Part shown: positions 1 through 8,864 of the stretch, in pieces
How positions within the stretch are numbered: the stretch's first letter is position 1
Layout of the letters: each line of letters starts with the position of its first letter
NCBI RefSeq assembly: GCF_029945885.1
Contig: NZ_JAQSDK010000003.1
Location: 1 to 64,000, forward strand
From: Brevundimonas sp.
GTDB lineage: Bacteria; Pseudomonadota; Alphaproteobacteria; Caulobacterales; Caulobacteraceae
Direction: 5' to 3'
DNA length: 64,000 bases
The notes under the pieces: generated by a model
What the model was told of the DNA's origin: nothing
Databases searched by the model: none
The model's input: the letters and a program-made list of their open reading frames with translations, nothing else
Translations under genes and position numbers: made by a program

Positions 1-123
1 CGGAGCGTCTGACGTTCGCCGAAACACATAGTCATACGGTCTCCGGGCGGACGCCTGGCGCTCCGCCCACGCCCCCATACCCGCAGCCGATCCGGCGCGC
101 GGACGCGCCCTCACGCCTCAACC

Positions 124-1419
124 TCAGAACGGGAAGAACAGCGGAATGACCCCGACCCCGGCGACCCAGGTGACCAGGTTCAGCGGCACCCCGACCTTGA
201 CGAAATCCATGTATTTGTACTTGCCGACCTGGAAGACGAGGACATTGGTCTGATAGCCGAACGGCGTGGCGAAGGCGGCGCTGGCCGCCATCATCACCCC
301 GATCAGGAAGGGCCGCGGGTCGACCCCCAGGCTCTCGGCCAGGGCCACGGCCACCGGGGTGATCAGCACGGCCACGGCGGCGTTGGACAGCAGTTCGGTG
401 GCGAACAGCGTCACCCCGTACAAAATGGCCAGGGCGGCCCACGGGCCCAGCGGCCGGATGAAGTCGATCAGCAGCTCGGTGCCGGCCGCGGCCAGGCCGG
501 TGACCTCGATCGCCAGGCCGACGACCACCATGCCGGCGATCAGCAGCAGCACCTCGGGACGCAGGCCGGCATAGGCCTCCTCGGGGGTGATCACGCGCAG
601 CAGGATCAGGATCACCGCCCCGGCGAAGCCCGCCGCGGCGATCGGGGCCAGGCCCAGGGCGGCGGCGGCGATCACGGCGACGAACACCCCAAGGGCGATC
701 ATCGCCCGGCGCGGCTGGAACGGCCGGTCGACGGCGAACAGCTCCAGATCGCCCAGCATGCCGTCGCCGGTCTGCTCGTGGCGGCCGCGGCCCTCGCCGT
801 CGTCGATGCCGTTGGCCAGCAGCCGGCTGCCGAACAGGAACAGGTACAGGCCGCCGACGGCGGCGATGACCAGGGCCACCGGGGTGATCTCGAACATGCC
901 GAACACCGGCTGGCCGGCGTTGCGCGCCATGTCATTGACCAGCAGGTTGGTCGAGGTGCCGATCAGGGTACAGGCCCCGCCCATGATGGTGATGTAGCTG
1001 AGCGGGATCAGGAACCGTTTCGGCGACAGGTGCATCGAGGCGGCCACGTCGCGCACCACCGGGGCCGCCAGCACCACGATCGGGGTATTGTTGAGAAAGG
1101 CCGAGGCCCCGCCGCACAGGATGATGACCAGCCACAGGCCCAGCTTGCCCAGCCGGGCGCACAGCACGGTCGCCTGGCGGATCAGCAACCCCATCAGGCC
1201 CGACAGTTCGATGGCATAGGCCATCACGAACAGGCAGGCCAGGGCGATGACGGCCGGGCTGGCGAAGGCCCCCTGGACCTCGACCGGGCGGATCACGCCC
1301 AGCAACAGCAGGGCCGCGGCGGCCGCCAGGGCGGCCACGTCGGAGCGCACCTTGCCGTGGATCAGCACCCCGACCACGGTCACCAGGACGACAAGCGCCG
1401 CGATCTGATCGAAACTCAT
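124..1419 (-). CDS. SLC13/DASS-family anion permease
   Basis: A 431-residue inner-membrane permease made almost entirely of hydrophobic segments. Two related halves each carry an N/S-N-T/A type motif in a re-entrant position (NNTPIVV in the first half, SNAAVAVLITP in the second), as in divalent-anion:Na+ symporters. The stretch GGACTLIGTSTNLLV after the first motif is typical of the ArsB/DASS superfamily. A soluble loop rich in D, G and R sits mid-protein, and no TrkA-C domains are present. The frame opens further upstream, but the ATG at 1419 (MSFDQIAAL) directly precedes the first membrane helix and is preferred. The substrate (dicarboxylate, sulfate or other) cannot be told from sequence. 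The neighbour on the other strand is a lipoprotein gene transcribed divergently. Confidence 0.8.
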   Translation of the reverse strand: MSFDQIAALVVLVTVVGVLIHGKVRSDVAALAAAAALLLLGVIRPVEVQGAFASPAVIALACLFVMAYAIELSGLMGLLIRQATVLCARLGKLGLWLVIILCGGASAFLNNTPIVVLAAPVVRDVAASMHLSPKRFLIPLSYITIMGGACTLIGTSTNLLVNDMARNAGQPVFGMFEITPVALVIAAVGGLYLFLFGSRLLANGIDDGEGRGRHEQTGDGMLGDLELFAVDRPFQPRRAMIALGVFVAVIAAAALGLAPIAAAGFAGAVILILLRVITPEEAYAGLRPEVLLLIAGMVVVGLAIEVTGLAAAGTELLIDFIRPLGPWAALAILYGVTLFATELLSNAAVAVLITPVAVALAESLGVDPRPFLIGVMMAASAAFATPFGYQTNVLVFQVGKYKYMDFVKVGVPLNLVTWVAGVGVIPLFFPF

Positions 1420-1506
1420 CGCACGTCCAGACCCTTGCCAACCCGCGCCGTCAACCTTTTCGGGCAAGGATGTCACCCGGATAGCGATCTTGTGTTATGC
1501 CACCGC

Positions 1507-2376
1507 ATGCCTCGCCTGAACGTTTTCCCGCTTCATCGTCGCAAGCTCGGTGCCGTCGTCGTCATGGCCGCGACCGGCCTGTTCCTGGCCCAGTGTGATC
1601 GCAAGGAGCCCGCCCCGGTCGCGCCCGCGGTCCCGGTCCCGGAGGCCCCGGTCACGGTCACGCCACCGGCCCTGCCGTCGGGCACCCCGCCCCTGACCCG
1701 CACAGATATTCTGGCCGCCGCCGCCCGCGCCGCTTCGGCCTATGCCGCCGGCGAGACACCGTCGGGCAAGGATCCGCTGGTCGGTCGTCCGTTCGCCGTC
1801 CGCATGGCCTTCGGCTGTGGCGGTCCGCTCACCGTGCCCCCGACTCCCGCCGCGATCGATGGTCTGCCCCGGGCGATCTGGGGTCAGGACCACAGGTCCA
1901 TCCAGCTGAGCCTGACCCCCGGTGACTGGCTTGATTCGGCCCTGATCGCGGGATCCGGGGCCGAGGCCACCTGGGAGACCGTCGAGGGCTTCTGGGCCCC
2001 GCGCCCGTGGCTGGCCGTTGACGGCTGCCCGGCGGTGCGTCGCGATCCCCTGCAAGGCGGCAGCACGGCCCCGTCGCCCCAGACCGTCGGCCTGGCCGCC
2101 GTGTTCGCCACCGGCAGTTCGCGCCTGGCCCAGCGCAACGGCCGGGCCTACCGCTATACGGTCCGGGCCGAGGGCGACCAGCCGCTGGTCGCGCCCGAGG
2201 GCGGCTATCGTCTGGTGCTGGAAGGTCGAGTCGTCGGCTTCCCCGGTGGCCGCGCCATCCGTTGCCGGGCCCCGGGGCCGGATCAACGCCCCGTCTGTAT
2301 CGCCGCTGTCCAGCTGGACCGGGTCGCCTTTGAAAGCGCCGACGGCGAAGCGCTCGGCGAGTGGCGCAAGGGCTGA
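1507..2376 (+). CDS. Uncharacterised proline-rich lipoprotein
   Basis: 289 residues, no family recognised. The N-terminus has basic residues, a hydrophobic segment and a lipobox ending LFLAQC, so it should be cleaved and lipidated at Cys about residue 30. A Pro/Val-rich linker follows, then a globular domain of roughly 220 residues with several Cys (FGCGG, DGC, IRCRA, VCIAA) and a C-terminus rich in charged residues. The ATG at 1507 is the only start placing the signal peptide at the N-terminus; the frame is open far upstream only because of high GC. It is divergent from the permease and about 160 bases upstream of ppdK, and nothing links it functionally to either. Confidence 0.7.
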   Translation: MPRLNVFPLHRRKLGAVVVMAATGLFLAQCDRKEPAPVAPAVPVPEAPVTVTPPALPSGTPPLTRTDILAAAARAASAYAAGETPSGKDPLVGRPFAVRMAFGCGGPLTVPPTPAAIDGLPRAIWGQDHRSIQLSLTPGDWLDSALIAGSGAEATWETVEGFWAPRPWLAVDGCPAVRRDPLQGGSTAPSPQTVGLAAVFATGSSRLAQRNGRAYRYTVRAEGDQPLVAPEGGYRLVLEGRVVGFPGGRAIRCRAPGPDQRPVCIAAVQLDRVAFESADGEALGEWRKG

Positions 2377-2533
2377 CCACGCCCGCCGGTCGCGCCCGGT
2401 TTCGGGAACGACACCCGCGCTCACGCTTTGTTACGAGCCCGGCCTCGCCTTCGCGGTCGCAGCACGGTAGTCAGGCCGGAACGGGCGGGCCTTCCGGTTC
2501 CGCCTTTGACGGACCACGGCTCAGGGGCTGGAT

Positions 2534-5227
2534 ATGACTCAGTGGGTGTACGGTTTCGGTGGCGGTTCCGCCGACGGGGCCGCCTCGATGAAGAATCTTC
2601 TCGGCGGCAAGGGGGCTAACCTCGCCGAGATGTCGTCGCTGGGCCTGCCGGTTCCGCCCGGCTTCACCATCACCACCGAGGCCTGCGTCCACTATTTCAC
2701 CAAGGGCCAGACCTATCCCGACGCCCTGGCCGGTCAGGTCAAGGCGGGGCTGGAGACGGTCGAACAGATCACCGGCAAGACCTTCGGTGACGCCGCCAAT
2801 CCGTTGCTGGTCAGTGTCCGCTCCGGCGCGCGCGCCTCGATGCCCGGGATGATGGACACGGTCCTGAACCTTGGCCTCAACGACGAAACCGTCGAGGGTC
2901 TGGCCGCCCTGTCCGGCGACCGCCGTTTCGCCTTCGACAGCTACCGCCGCTTCATCACCATGTATTCGAACGTCGTGCTCGGCCTGAGCCATGACGATTT
3001 CGAAGAGGTACTGGACGACCACAAGGACCGTCTGGGTGTCACCATCGACACCGACCTCAGTGCCGCCGACTGGGAAAAGGTCGTCGCCGAATACAAGACC
3101 GTGGTCGAGGACCGTCTGGGCCATCCCTTCCCGCAGGATCCGCAGGACCAGCTGTGGGGGGCCGTCTCGGCCGTGTTCGACAGCTGGATGAACGAGCGGG
3201 CCAAATTCTATCGCCGCATGCACGACATCCCCGAGAGCTGGGGCACCGCCGTCAACATCCAGTCGATGGTGTTCGGCAACATGGGCCAGACCTCGGCGAC
3301 GGGCGTGGCCTTCACCCGCAACCCGTCGACGGGCGAGGCCCGGCTGTATGGCGAATTCCTGATCAATGCCCAGGGCGAGGACGTCGTCGCCGGCATCCGC
3401 ACGCCCCAGTCCCTGACCCTGGCCGGGCGCGAGGAAATGGGCGAGACGGCCCTGTCGATGGAAGAGGCGATGCCCGAGGTGTTCGCCGAATTCGTCGAGG
3501 TCATCGGCAAGCTGGAAACCCACTATCGCGACATGCAGGACATCGAGTTCACGGTCGAACAGGGCCGGCTCTGGATGCTGCAGACCCGCAACGGCAAACG
3601 CACCGGCAAGTCGGCGCTGAAGATCGCCGTCGACCTGGCCGCCGAAGGGGTCATCAGCCGCGACGAGGCCATCAGCCGGGTCGAACCCTCGGCCCTGGAC
3701 CAGCTGCTGCACCCGGCGCTGGACCCGAACGGCATCCGCAACGTCGTTGCCACCGGCCTGCCGGCCTCGCCCGGTGCCGCCACCGGCAAGATCGTGTTCG
3801 ACGCCGACGAGGCCGAGCGCATGAGCCAGCTGGGCGACGCCGTGATCCTGGTGCGTGAGGAAACCAGCCCCGAGGATATCCGCGGCATGCACGCCGCCCG
3901 GGGCATCGTCACCGCCCGCGGCGGCATGACCAGCCACGCCGCCGTCGTGGCGCGCGGTATGGGCCGTCCCTGCGTCTCCGGGGCCGGGGAAATCTCGATC
4001 GACGAGCGCGCCGGCACCTTCACCGCCCGCGGTCGCACCTTCAGGGCCGGTGAGATCATCACCATCGACGGCTCGAAGGGCGAGGTTCTCGATGGGGCGG
4101 TCGACATGATCGAGCCCGAGCTGACCGGTGACTTCCAGACCCTGATGGGCTGGGCCGACGACGTGCGCCGCCTGCGCGTTCGCGCCAATGCCGAGACCCC
4201 GCTGGACGCCCGCACCGCCCGCGGCTTCGGGGCCGAGGGCATCGGCCTGTGCCGGACCGAACACATGTTCTTCGACGACGCCCGCATCGCCGCCGTGCGC
4301 GAGATGATCCTCGCCGACGACGAACAGGGCCGCCGCCTGGCCCTGGCCAAGATCGCCCCGTTCCAGAAGGCCGATTTCGTTGAACTGTTCGAGATCATGG
4401 CTGGCCTGCCGGTGACGGTCCGCCTGCTGGATCCGCCGCTGCACGAATTCATCCCGCATAATGACGCCGACATCGACGCCCTGGCCGCGACCTCGGGCCT
4501 TGACGCCGCCAAGCTGAAGCGCCGGGCCCGCGAGCTGCACGAGACCAACCCGATGCTGGGCCATCGCGGCTGCCGGCTGGGCGTGGCCTATCCCGAGATC
4601 TACGAGATGCAGGTCCGCGCCATCCTCGAGGCCGCCCTGCAGGTCAAACGGTCCTCCTCCGAAGCCGCCCCGATCCCGGAGATCATGCATCCGCTGGTCG
4701 CCATGGGTCTGGAGATGAAATACCTGCGCGAGCTGACCGACCGCACCGCCGAGGCCGTCTTCGCCGAGGCCGGCGACCGGGTAGAGTACCTGGTCGGCAC
4801 GATGATCGAACTGCCCCGCGCCGCCCTGCGCGCCGGCGACCTGGCCGAGTACGCCGAATTCTTCTCGTTCGGCACCAACGACCTGACCCAGACCACCTTC
4901 GGCATCAGCCGCGACGATTCCGGCCGCTTCCTGCAGGCCTATATGGACAAGGGCATCTTCGAGGCCGATCCGTTCGTGCGCCTCGACCAGGAGGGGGTCG
5001 GCGACCTGATCCGCATCGCCGCCGAGCGCGGCCGCGCGGTCCGTCCCGGCATCAAGATGGGCATCTGCGGCGAGCACGGCGGCGACCCCGCCTCGATCGC
5101 CTTCTGCGAGACGGTCGGCCTCGACTACGTCAGCTGCTCGCCCTACCGGGTGCCGATCGCCCGGCTGGCCGCGGCCCAGGCGGCCCTGGTCGCCCGTGGC
5201 GGCGAGGCGCGCGAGAAGGATCGCTAG
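2534..5227 (+). CDS. ppdK: Pyruvate, phosphate dikinase
   Basis: 897 residues, the usual length for PPDK, which interconverts ATP, pyruvate and phosphate with AMP, PEP and pyrophosphate. Domains in order: an N-terminal ATP-grasp region (GGKGANLAEM, RSGARASMPGMMDT); the central phosphohistidine domain with GGMTSHAAVVARGMGRPCV, whose His is the phosphorylated residue; and a C-terminal PEP/pyruvate barrel with GLCRTEHMF, GTNDLTQTTFG and the catalytic Cys region CGEHGGDP. The start at 2534 gives MTQWVYGFGGGSADG, a normal N-terminus. It appears to stand alone, without a PPDK regulatory protein nearby. Role: PEP supply for gluconeogenesis. Confidence 0.97.
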   Translation: MTQWVYGFGGGSADGAASMKNLLGGKGANLAEMSSLGLPVPPGFTITTEACVHYFTKGQTYPDALAGQVKAGLETVEQITGKTFGDAANPLLVSVRSGARASMPGMMDTVLNLGLNDETVEGLAALSGDRRFAFDSYRRFITMYSNVVLGLSHDDFEEVLDDHKDRLGVTIDTDLSAADWEKVVAEYKTVVEDRLGHPFPQDPQDQLWGAVSAVFDSWMNERAKFYRRMHDIPESWGTAVNIQSMVFGNMGQTSATGVAFTRNPSTGEARLYGEFLINAQGEDVVAGIRTPQSLTLAGREEMGETALSMEEAMPEVFAEFVEVIGKLETHYRDMQDIEFTVEQGRLWMLQTRNGKRTGKSALKIAVDLAAEGVISRDEAISRVEPSALDQLLHPALDPNGIRNVVATGLPASPGAATGKIVFDADEAERMSQLGDAVILVREETSPEDIRGMHAARGIVTARGGMTSHAAVVARGMGRPCVSGAGEISIDERAGTFTARGRTFRAGEIITIDGSKGEVLDGAVDMIEPELTGDFQTLMGWADDVRRLRVRANAETPLDARTARGFGAEGIGLCRTEHMFFDDARIAAVREMILADDEQGRRLALAKIAPFQKADFVELFEIMAGLPVTVRLLDPPLHEFIPHNDADIDALAATSGLDAAKLKRRARELHETNPMLGHRGCRLGVAYPEIYEMQVRAILEAALQVKRSSSEAAPIPEIMHPLVAMGLEMKYLRELTDRTAEAVFAEAGDRVEYLVGTMIELPRAALRAGDLAEYAEFFSFGTNDLTQTTFGISRDDSGRFLQAYMDKGIFEADPFVRLDQEGVGDLIRIAAERGRAVRPGIKMGICGEHGGDPASIAFCETVGLDYVSCSPYRVPIARLAAAQAALVARGGEAREKDR

Positions 5228-5462
5228 ACCCGGGGACTTCACGCATGGCGCTTTCGTGACGGATTTCTTGCCCGGGTAACAGGCAAGTAATCGTTTGCCT
5301 CAATACGGTCATTCTTCGCGTATCGCCGTCTGTGTCCTATTGCCCACGGTTAAGCTTCTGTAACAAATCGGCCATGGAACTGCCGCGGATACTACCCATT
5401 TGAAGTCTCGCTGGATGGGGGCGGTGACCAGTCAGGTCACCACATCTAGGAAAGACAGATAC

Positions 5463-5990
5463 ATGCGTAATATCCTCCTCGCTTCCGCCGCTCTGGCCCT
5501 GCTGGCCGCTCCGGCCATGGCTCAAACCGTTTCCTCGCCGAGCTACTACGGCACGCTGGGCTACACCCAGCTGGACGCCGACGGTGCCGATGTCGGTGCT
5601 GTCACCGGTCGTTTCGGTGCCAAGTTCACGCCCTACCTCGGTGCCGAGGCTGAAGCCTCGTTCGGCGTCGGCCACGACACGGTCACGGTTGGTGCCACCA
5701 GCGTCAAGATCAAGGAAAACTATGACGTCGCCGCCTATGGCGTCGCCACCCTGCCGATCAACCCGAACTTCGACCTGTTCGCCCGCGCCGGCTACGGCAC
5801 GACCGAGCTGAAGGCCTCGACCGGTGCCACCAGCGTCACCGACAGCAACGAAAGCTGGAACTACGGCGTCGGCGCCAACTACTACGTCGACACCCAGAAC
5901 GGCGTCCGCGCTGACTGGACCCGTCGTGACTTCACCAACGGTGGCGGTACCGCCGACGCCTATTCGGTGAGCTACGTCCGCCGCTTCTAG
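5463..5990 (+). CDS. Small outer-membrane beta-barrel protein
   Basis: 175 residues with a clear signal peptide (MRNILLASAAL...AMAQ, cleavage near residue 21). The mature part alternates polar and hydrophobic residues as in eight-stranded OmpA/OmpX-like barrels (YGTLGYTQLD, FDLFARAGYG, NYGVGANYYVD) and ends SYVRRF with a C-terminal Phe, the usual signal for Bam-dependent insertion. The start at 5463 is chosen because it begins the signal peptide and has AGGAAAG about 8 bases upstream. Codon use looks biased towards high expression, with GGT and GCC common. The gene is followed directly by a strong terminator, so it is probably monocistronic and abundant. Its exact function is unknown. Confidence 0.85.
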   Translation: MRNILLASAALALLAAPAMAQTVSSPSYYGTLGYTQLDADGADVGAVTGRFGAKFTPYLGAEAEASFGVGHDTVTVGATSVKIKENYDVAAYGVATLPINPNFDLFARAGYGTTELKASTGATSVTDSNESWNYGVGANYYVDTQNGVRADWTRRDFTNGGGTADAYSVSYVRRF

Positions 5991-6012
5991 GGTTCAGAAG
6001 CCTGATATGAAG

Positions 6013-6045
6013 AAGGCGCGCTCCTCACGGAGCGCGCCTTTTTTT
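6013..6045 (+). terminator. Rho-independent terminator after the barrel gene
   Basis: A perfect 12-bp stem (AAGGCGCGCTCC pairing with GGAGCGCGCCTT), a TCAC loop, then a run of seven T. It lies 23 bases after the stop codon of the outer-membrane barrel gene. This is the clearest intrinsic terminator in the window. Confidence 0.95.
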
Positions 6046-6062
6046 CTGGGCCAGGCCGGATA

Positions 6063-6326
6063 TCAGGCCATGCCGGGCGCGAGGGCCCATCGCATCGAGC
6101 CTTCGCCGAACGGCCGGATAAACAGATCCCGGTAGCGTTCGAATACCTCGACGATCTTCGCTGCCAGATCCTGGGTGATGACCTCGCCCCTCTGGCGCTT
6201 CATCGCCGCGACACAGTCGACGACCACGGTCTGATGCGCCGAGCCGCCCATGCTTCTGAGAACGGTGGCGACATCCTGGGCGAGGGGTTCCAGCCTGGGT
6301 TCCCAGGGATTGGTGGTCTGGGTCAT
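6063..6326 (-). CDS. Small conserved hypothetical protein
   Basis: 87 residues, family not recognised. The sequence is mixed helical and soluble (EPLAQDVATVLRSMGG, DLAAKIVEVFERYRDLF), has no signal peptide or membrane segment, and looks like a compact helix-turn-helix-sized domain. The start at 6326 (MTQTTNPW) is preferred over an upstream in-frame ATG because it has GGGAGAA a few bases before it. It ends just past the barrel-gene terminator and is divergent from the M48 protease gene, sharing a 165-base upstream region. No function is proposed. Confidence 0.55.
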   Translation of the reverse strand: MTQTTNPWEPRLEPLAQDVATVLRSMGGSAHQTVVVDCVAAMKRQRGEVITQDLAAKIVEVFERYRDLFIRPFGEGSMRWALAPGMA

Positions 6327-6491
6327 GCGGACTGTTCTCCCTTCTTCACACAGCGGACGCCTCGCAAACTCTCGCCATCGGTGCAAGCGTGAGCGCAGAT
6401 TCGTGATCGAAGCGAGTCACGGACATGACGAGGATTTAACCTGACAGGTCGTCAGGTCCCGCGTCATCTGGCGGATAAATGGGGGAAGACT
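6327..6491. promoter_or_regulatory. Divergent promoter region with GANTC pair and inverted repeat
   Basis: The 165 bases between the small hypothetical gene and the M48 protease hold GATTC (6398-6402), GAGTC (6414-6418) and a perfect inverted repeat CCTGAC-N5-GTCAGG (6440-6456). GANTC is the CcrM methylation target in Caulobacterales. The inverted repeat has operator-like geometry and lies about 35 bases before the protease start. The regulatory role is inference. Confidence 0.3.
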
Positions 6492-7730
6492 ATGACGACA
6501 TTCGATTCAGCCGCTGCGACGGCGCAATGGATGGCGACCCTGTCGCCGGAAGATACCGCCCGCGCGGTGGCCTATACGCAGGGCGGCCACTGGCTGTTGC
6601 TCTGGGGCGTACTGGTTTCCATCGCTGTCGCCTGGGTCATTATCCGGACCGGTTGGCTGTCAGCGATCCGCGATCGGCTCGAGCGGCGCAGGCCGCGCCC
6701 GAAACTGGTCTCCCTCGTGGTCGGCGTCGTCTATCTGCTGACCAGCTTCGTCCTGACCCTGCCCTGGGCCATCTATCAGAACTGGTGGCGGGAGAAGGCC
6801 TATGGCCTGACCGAACAGCCTTTGACGGGCTGGTTGACCGAGGCGCTGATGGGAACCGCGATCTCGACCGTGTTCGGCGGCCTGTTGATCGTCGCCCTGT
6901 ATTTCCTGATCCGCCGCACCGGCCGGGCCTGGTGGATCTGGGGCGGCGGGCTGGCCGGTGTCGCGGTCGTCTTCATGCTGCTGGTGGCCCCGATCTTTAT
7001 CGAGCCCCTGTTCAACACCTATACGCCCGCGCCCGATGGCCCGGTGCGCGATGCCGTGGTCGAACTGGCGCACAAGACCGGGACCCCGGACGACAAGATC
7101 TTCATCTATGACGGATCGAAACAGTCGGATCGTTATACGGCCAATGTCTCCGGCCTGTTCGGCTCGGCCCGGGTGGCGATGAGTGACGTGATGTTCACCA
7201 AGGGGGCTGACCTGGCCGAGGTTCGCGGCGTCGTCGGCCATGAGATGGGCCACTATGTTCACATGCATTCGCTGTGGCTGACCGGCGCAATGATCATCCT
7301 GTCGATGGTCAGCTTCTTCCTGGCCGACCGGCTCTATCCGGTGGCGCGCCGCCTGCTGGGGGCCAACCGCGTCGGTGACATCTCCGATCCGGCCGGACTG
7401 CCGGTCCTGGCAGCGGTCCTGGCCGTTCTCGGCGTGCTGGCCACGCCGGTCACCAACACCCTGATCCGTACCATCGAGGAGGATGCGGACCATTTCTCGT
7501 TGATCCATGCCAATGAGCCGGACGGCCTGTCGAAGGCGCTGATCAAGACGGCTGAATATCGGGCCCCGTCACCGTCGGCGGTCGAGGAATTCATCTTCTA
7601 CGACCATCCGAGTGTCGAGAACCGCGTCCGCCGGGCGATGGAATGGAAGGCGGCCCACCCGCCCGCAGCCTCGACTCCCGGGTTGGAGTCGGTGCCGGCG
7701 ACGGAAGCCGTGACTACGCCCGCTTCCTGA
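6492..7730 (+). CDS. M48-family (Ste24p-type) integral membrane zinc protease
   Basis: 412 residues. The layout matches CAAX-protease 1/Ste24p: an N-terminal membrane domain with several helices (WLLLWGVLVSIAVAWVII, VYLLTSFVLTLPWAIY), a long internal part with FGSARVAMSDVMF, and the zinc motif HEMGH (HExxH) in VVGHEMGHYVHMH. The third ligand is probably the Glu in TIEEDADHFSL. More membrane helices follow the HExxH motif. It probably degrades or processes membrane proteins. The start is the ATG at 6492, with GGGGGAAG upstream. The 3' end overlaps the convergent KAS III-like gene by 17 bases. The C-terminus is Pro/Ala/Thr rich and probably disordered. Confidence 0.88.
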   Translation: MTTFDSAAATAQWMATLSPEDTARAVAYTQGGHWLLLWGVLVSIAVAWVIIRTGWLSAIRDRLERRRPRPKLVSLVVGVVYLLTSFVLTLPWAIYQNWWREKAYGLTEQPLTGWLTEALMGTAISTVFGGLLIVALYFLIRRTGRAWWIWGGGLAGVAVVFMLLVAPIFIEPLFNTYTPAPDGPVRDAVVELAHKTGTPDDKIFIYDGSKQSDRYTANVSGLFGSARVAMSDVMFTKGADLAEVRGVVGHEMGHYVHMHSLWLTGAMIILSMVSFFLADRLYPVARRLLGANRVGDISDPAGLPVLAAVLAVLGVLATPVTNTLIRTIEEDADHFSLIHANEPDGLSKALIKTAEYRAPSPSAVEEFIFYDHPSVENRVRRAMEWKAAHPPAASTPGLESVPATEAVTTPAS

Positions 7731-8835
7731 CGAAGACGGTGCCGGCGGAATAGCCGGCACCGAAGCTGCAGATCAGACCCGTATCGCCGGTGACCATGTC
7801 CTGTTGCCGCAGGTGGAAGGCGATGATCGAACCGGCCGAGGAAGTGTTGGCGTATTCATCGAGTACGATGACATTCTCCTCGGGCGTCGGGTCCCGGCCC
7901 AGCACCTTGCGGCCGATGAACTGGTTCATGTTGATATTGGCCTGGTGCAGCCACATCCGCTTCAGGCCGTGCGGGTCGATGCCCAGGTCGCCTGCGTGGT
8001 CGATGATCATTTCCGAGACCATCGGCACCACATCCTTGAACACCTTGCGACCCTGCTGGATGAACAGCTTGTCCGGGGCCCCGATGCCCTCGGGCGCGGC
8101 ATTGTTCAGGAAGCCGAAATTATTGCGAATGTTGTTGGAGAACACCGTCTTCAGCCGCGTGCCCAGCACATCCCAGCCGCCGGGACCGGCCCGGTCCGAG
8201 GATTCGACGATCACGGCCGTGGCCACGTCGCCGAAGATGAAATGGCTGTCGCGATCCTTGAAATTCAGGTGGGCCGAGCAGATTTCCGGGTTGATCATCA
8301 GCACCGCCCCGACCGAGCCCGAGGCGATGAAATCCGCCGCCGTCTTGATGCCGAAGGTCGCCGAGGAACAGGCGACATTCATGTCGAAGGCAAAGCCGTC
8401 GATGCCCAGGGCCTGCTGCACCTCGACCGCCAGGGCCGGATAGGGCCGGGGCATGTTGGACGCCGCGCAGATCACCGCGCCGATCTCACTGACCGGCTTG
8501 CCCCAGGCGGCGATCGCCTCGCGGGCCGCGGCGACCGACATCTCGGCCATCAGCGACAGCTCGTCATTGGGCCGTTCGGGCAGGTTGGGAGCCATGCGCG
8601 CCGGATCGATGATCCCGGCCTTGTCCATCACGAACCGGCTCTTGATGCCCGACGCCTTCTCGATGAATTCGACCGAGGACGGCGTCAAAGCCTGGACATC
8701 ACCTGCGGCGATCTCGGCGGTGTGGTCGGCGTTCCAGCCTTCGGCCCAGGCATTGTAGGCCTCAACAAGCTCGGCGTTCGAGATGGACTGTTCCGGCGTA
8801 AACAGGCCTGTGGCGGCGATAACGGCGTGGGTCAC
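7714..8835 (-). CDS. 3-oxoacyl-ACP synthase III-like (FabH superfamily) enzyme
   Basis: A 373-residue thiolase-fold condensing enzyme. The catalytic triad is visible: Cys in NVACSSATFG, His in WLHQANINMN and Asn in EYANTSSAGS, the Cys-His-Asn set of KAS III. It is longer than E. coli FabH (317), with an extended N-terminal region (YNAWAEGWNADHTAEIAAGD) seen in a divergent subgroup, so the acyl substrate is uncertain. The start is taken as GTG at 8835 (MTHAVIAATGLF). A TTG at 8868 would overlap the kpsC stop as TTGA and is a possible coupled start. It is the last gene of the minus-strand operon behind kpsC and may supply an acyl chain for the product of that operon. Confidence 0.85.
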   Translation of the reverse strand: MTHAVIAATGLFTPEQSISNAELVEAYNAWAEGWNADHTAEIAAGDVQALTPSSVEFIEKASGIKSRFVMDKAGIIDPARMAPNLPERPNDELSLMAEMSVAAAREAIAAWGKPVSEIGAVICAASNMPRPYPALAVEVQQALGIDGFAFDMNVACSSATFGIKTAADFIASGSVGAVLMINPEICSAHLNFKDRDSHFIFGDVATAVIVESSDRAGPGGWDVLGTRLKTVFSNNIRNNFGFLNNAAPEGIGAPDKLFIQQGRKVFKDVVPMVSEMIIDHAGDLGIDPHGLKRMWLHQANINMNQFIGRKVLGRDPTPEENVIVLDEYANTSSAGSIIAFHLRQQDMVTGDTGLICSFGAGYSAGTVFVRKRA

Positions 8836-8864
8836 TGGCGGGTCCGTTGCGTTGACGAACGCCC

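Noticed and set aside
1..123. Possible 3' end of a gene entering from the left
   Set aside because: One plus-strand frame is open across it and overlaps the permease end, but the translation (Pro/Arg rich) matches nothing; treated as intergenic.
2471..5242. A 900-residue open frame antisense to ppdK
   Set aside because: High GC leaves antisense frames open; the translation is low-complexity (many G, A, H, D) with no family resemblance, while ppdK on the plus strand is unambiguous.
5228..5462. Regulatory signals between ppdK and the barrel gene
   Set aside because: A CTTGCC-N9-GGCAAG dyad (5267-5287) and a TTAA-N6-GTAA stretch are visible, but neither has correct spacing or a T tract, so no terminator or CtrA box is called.
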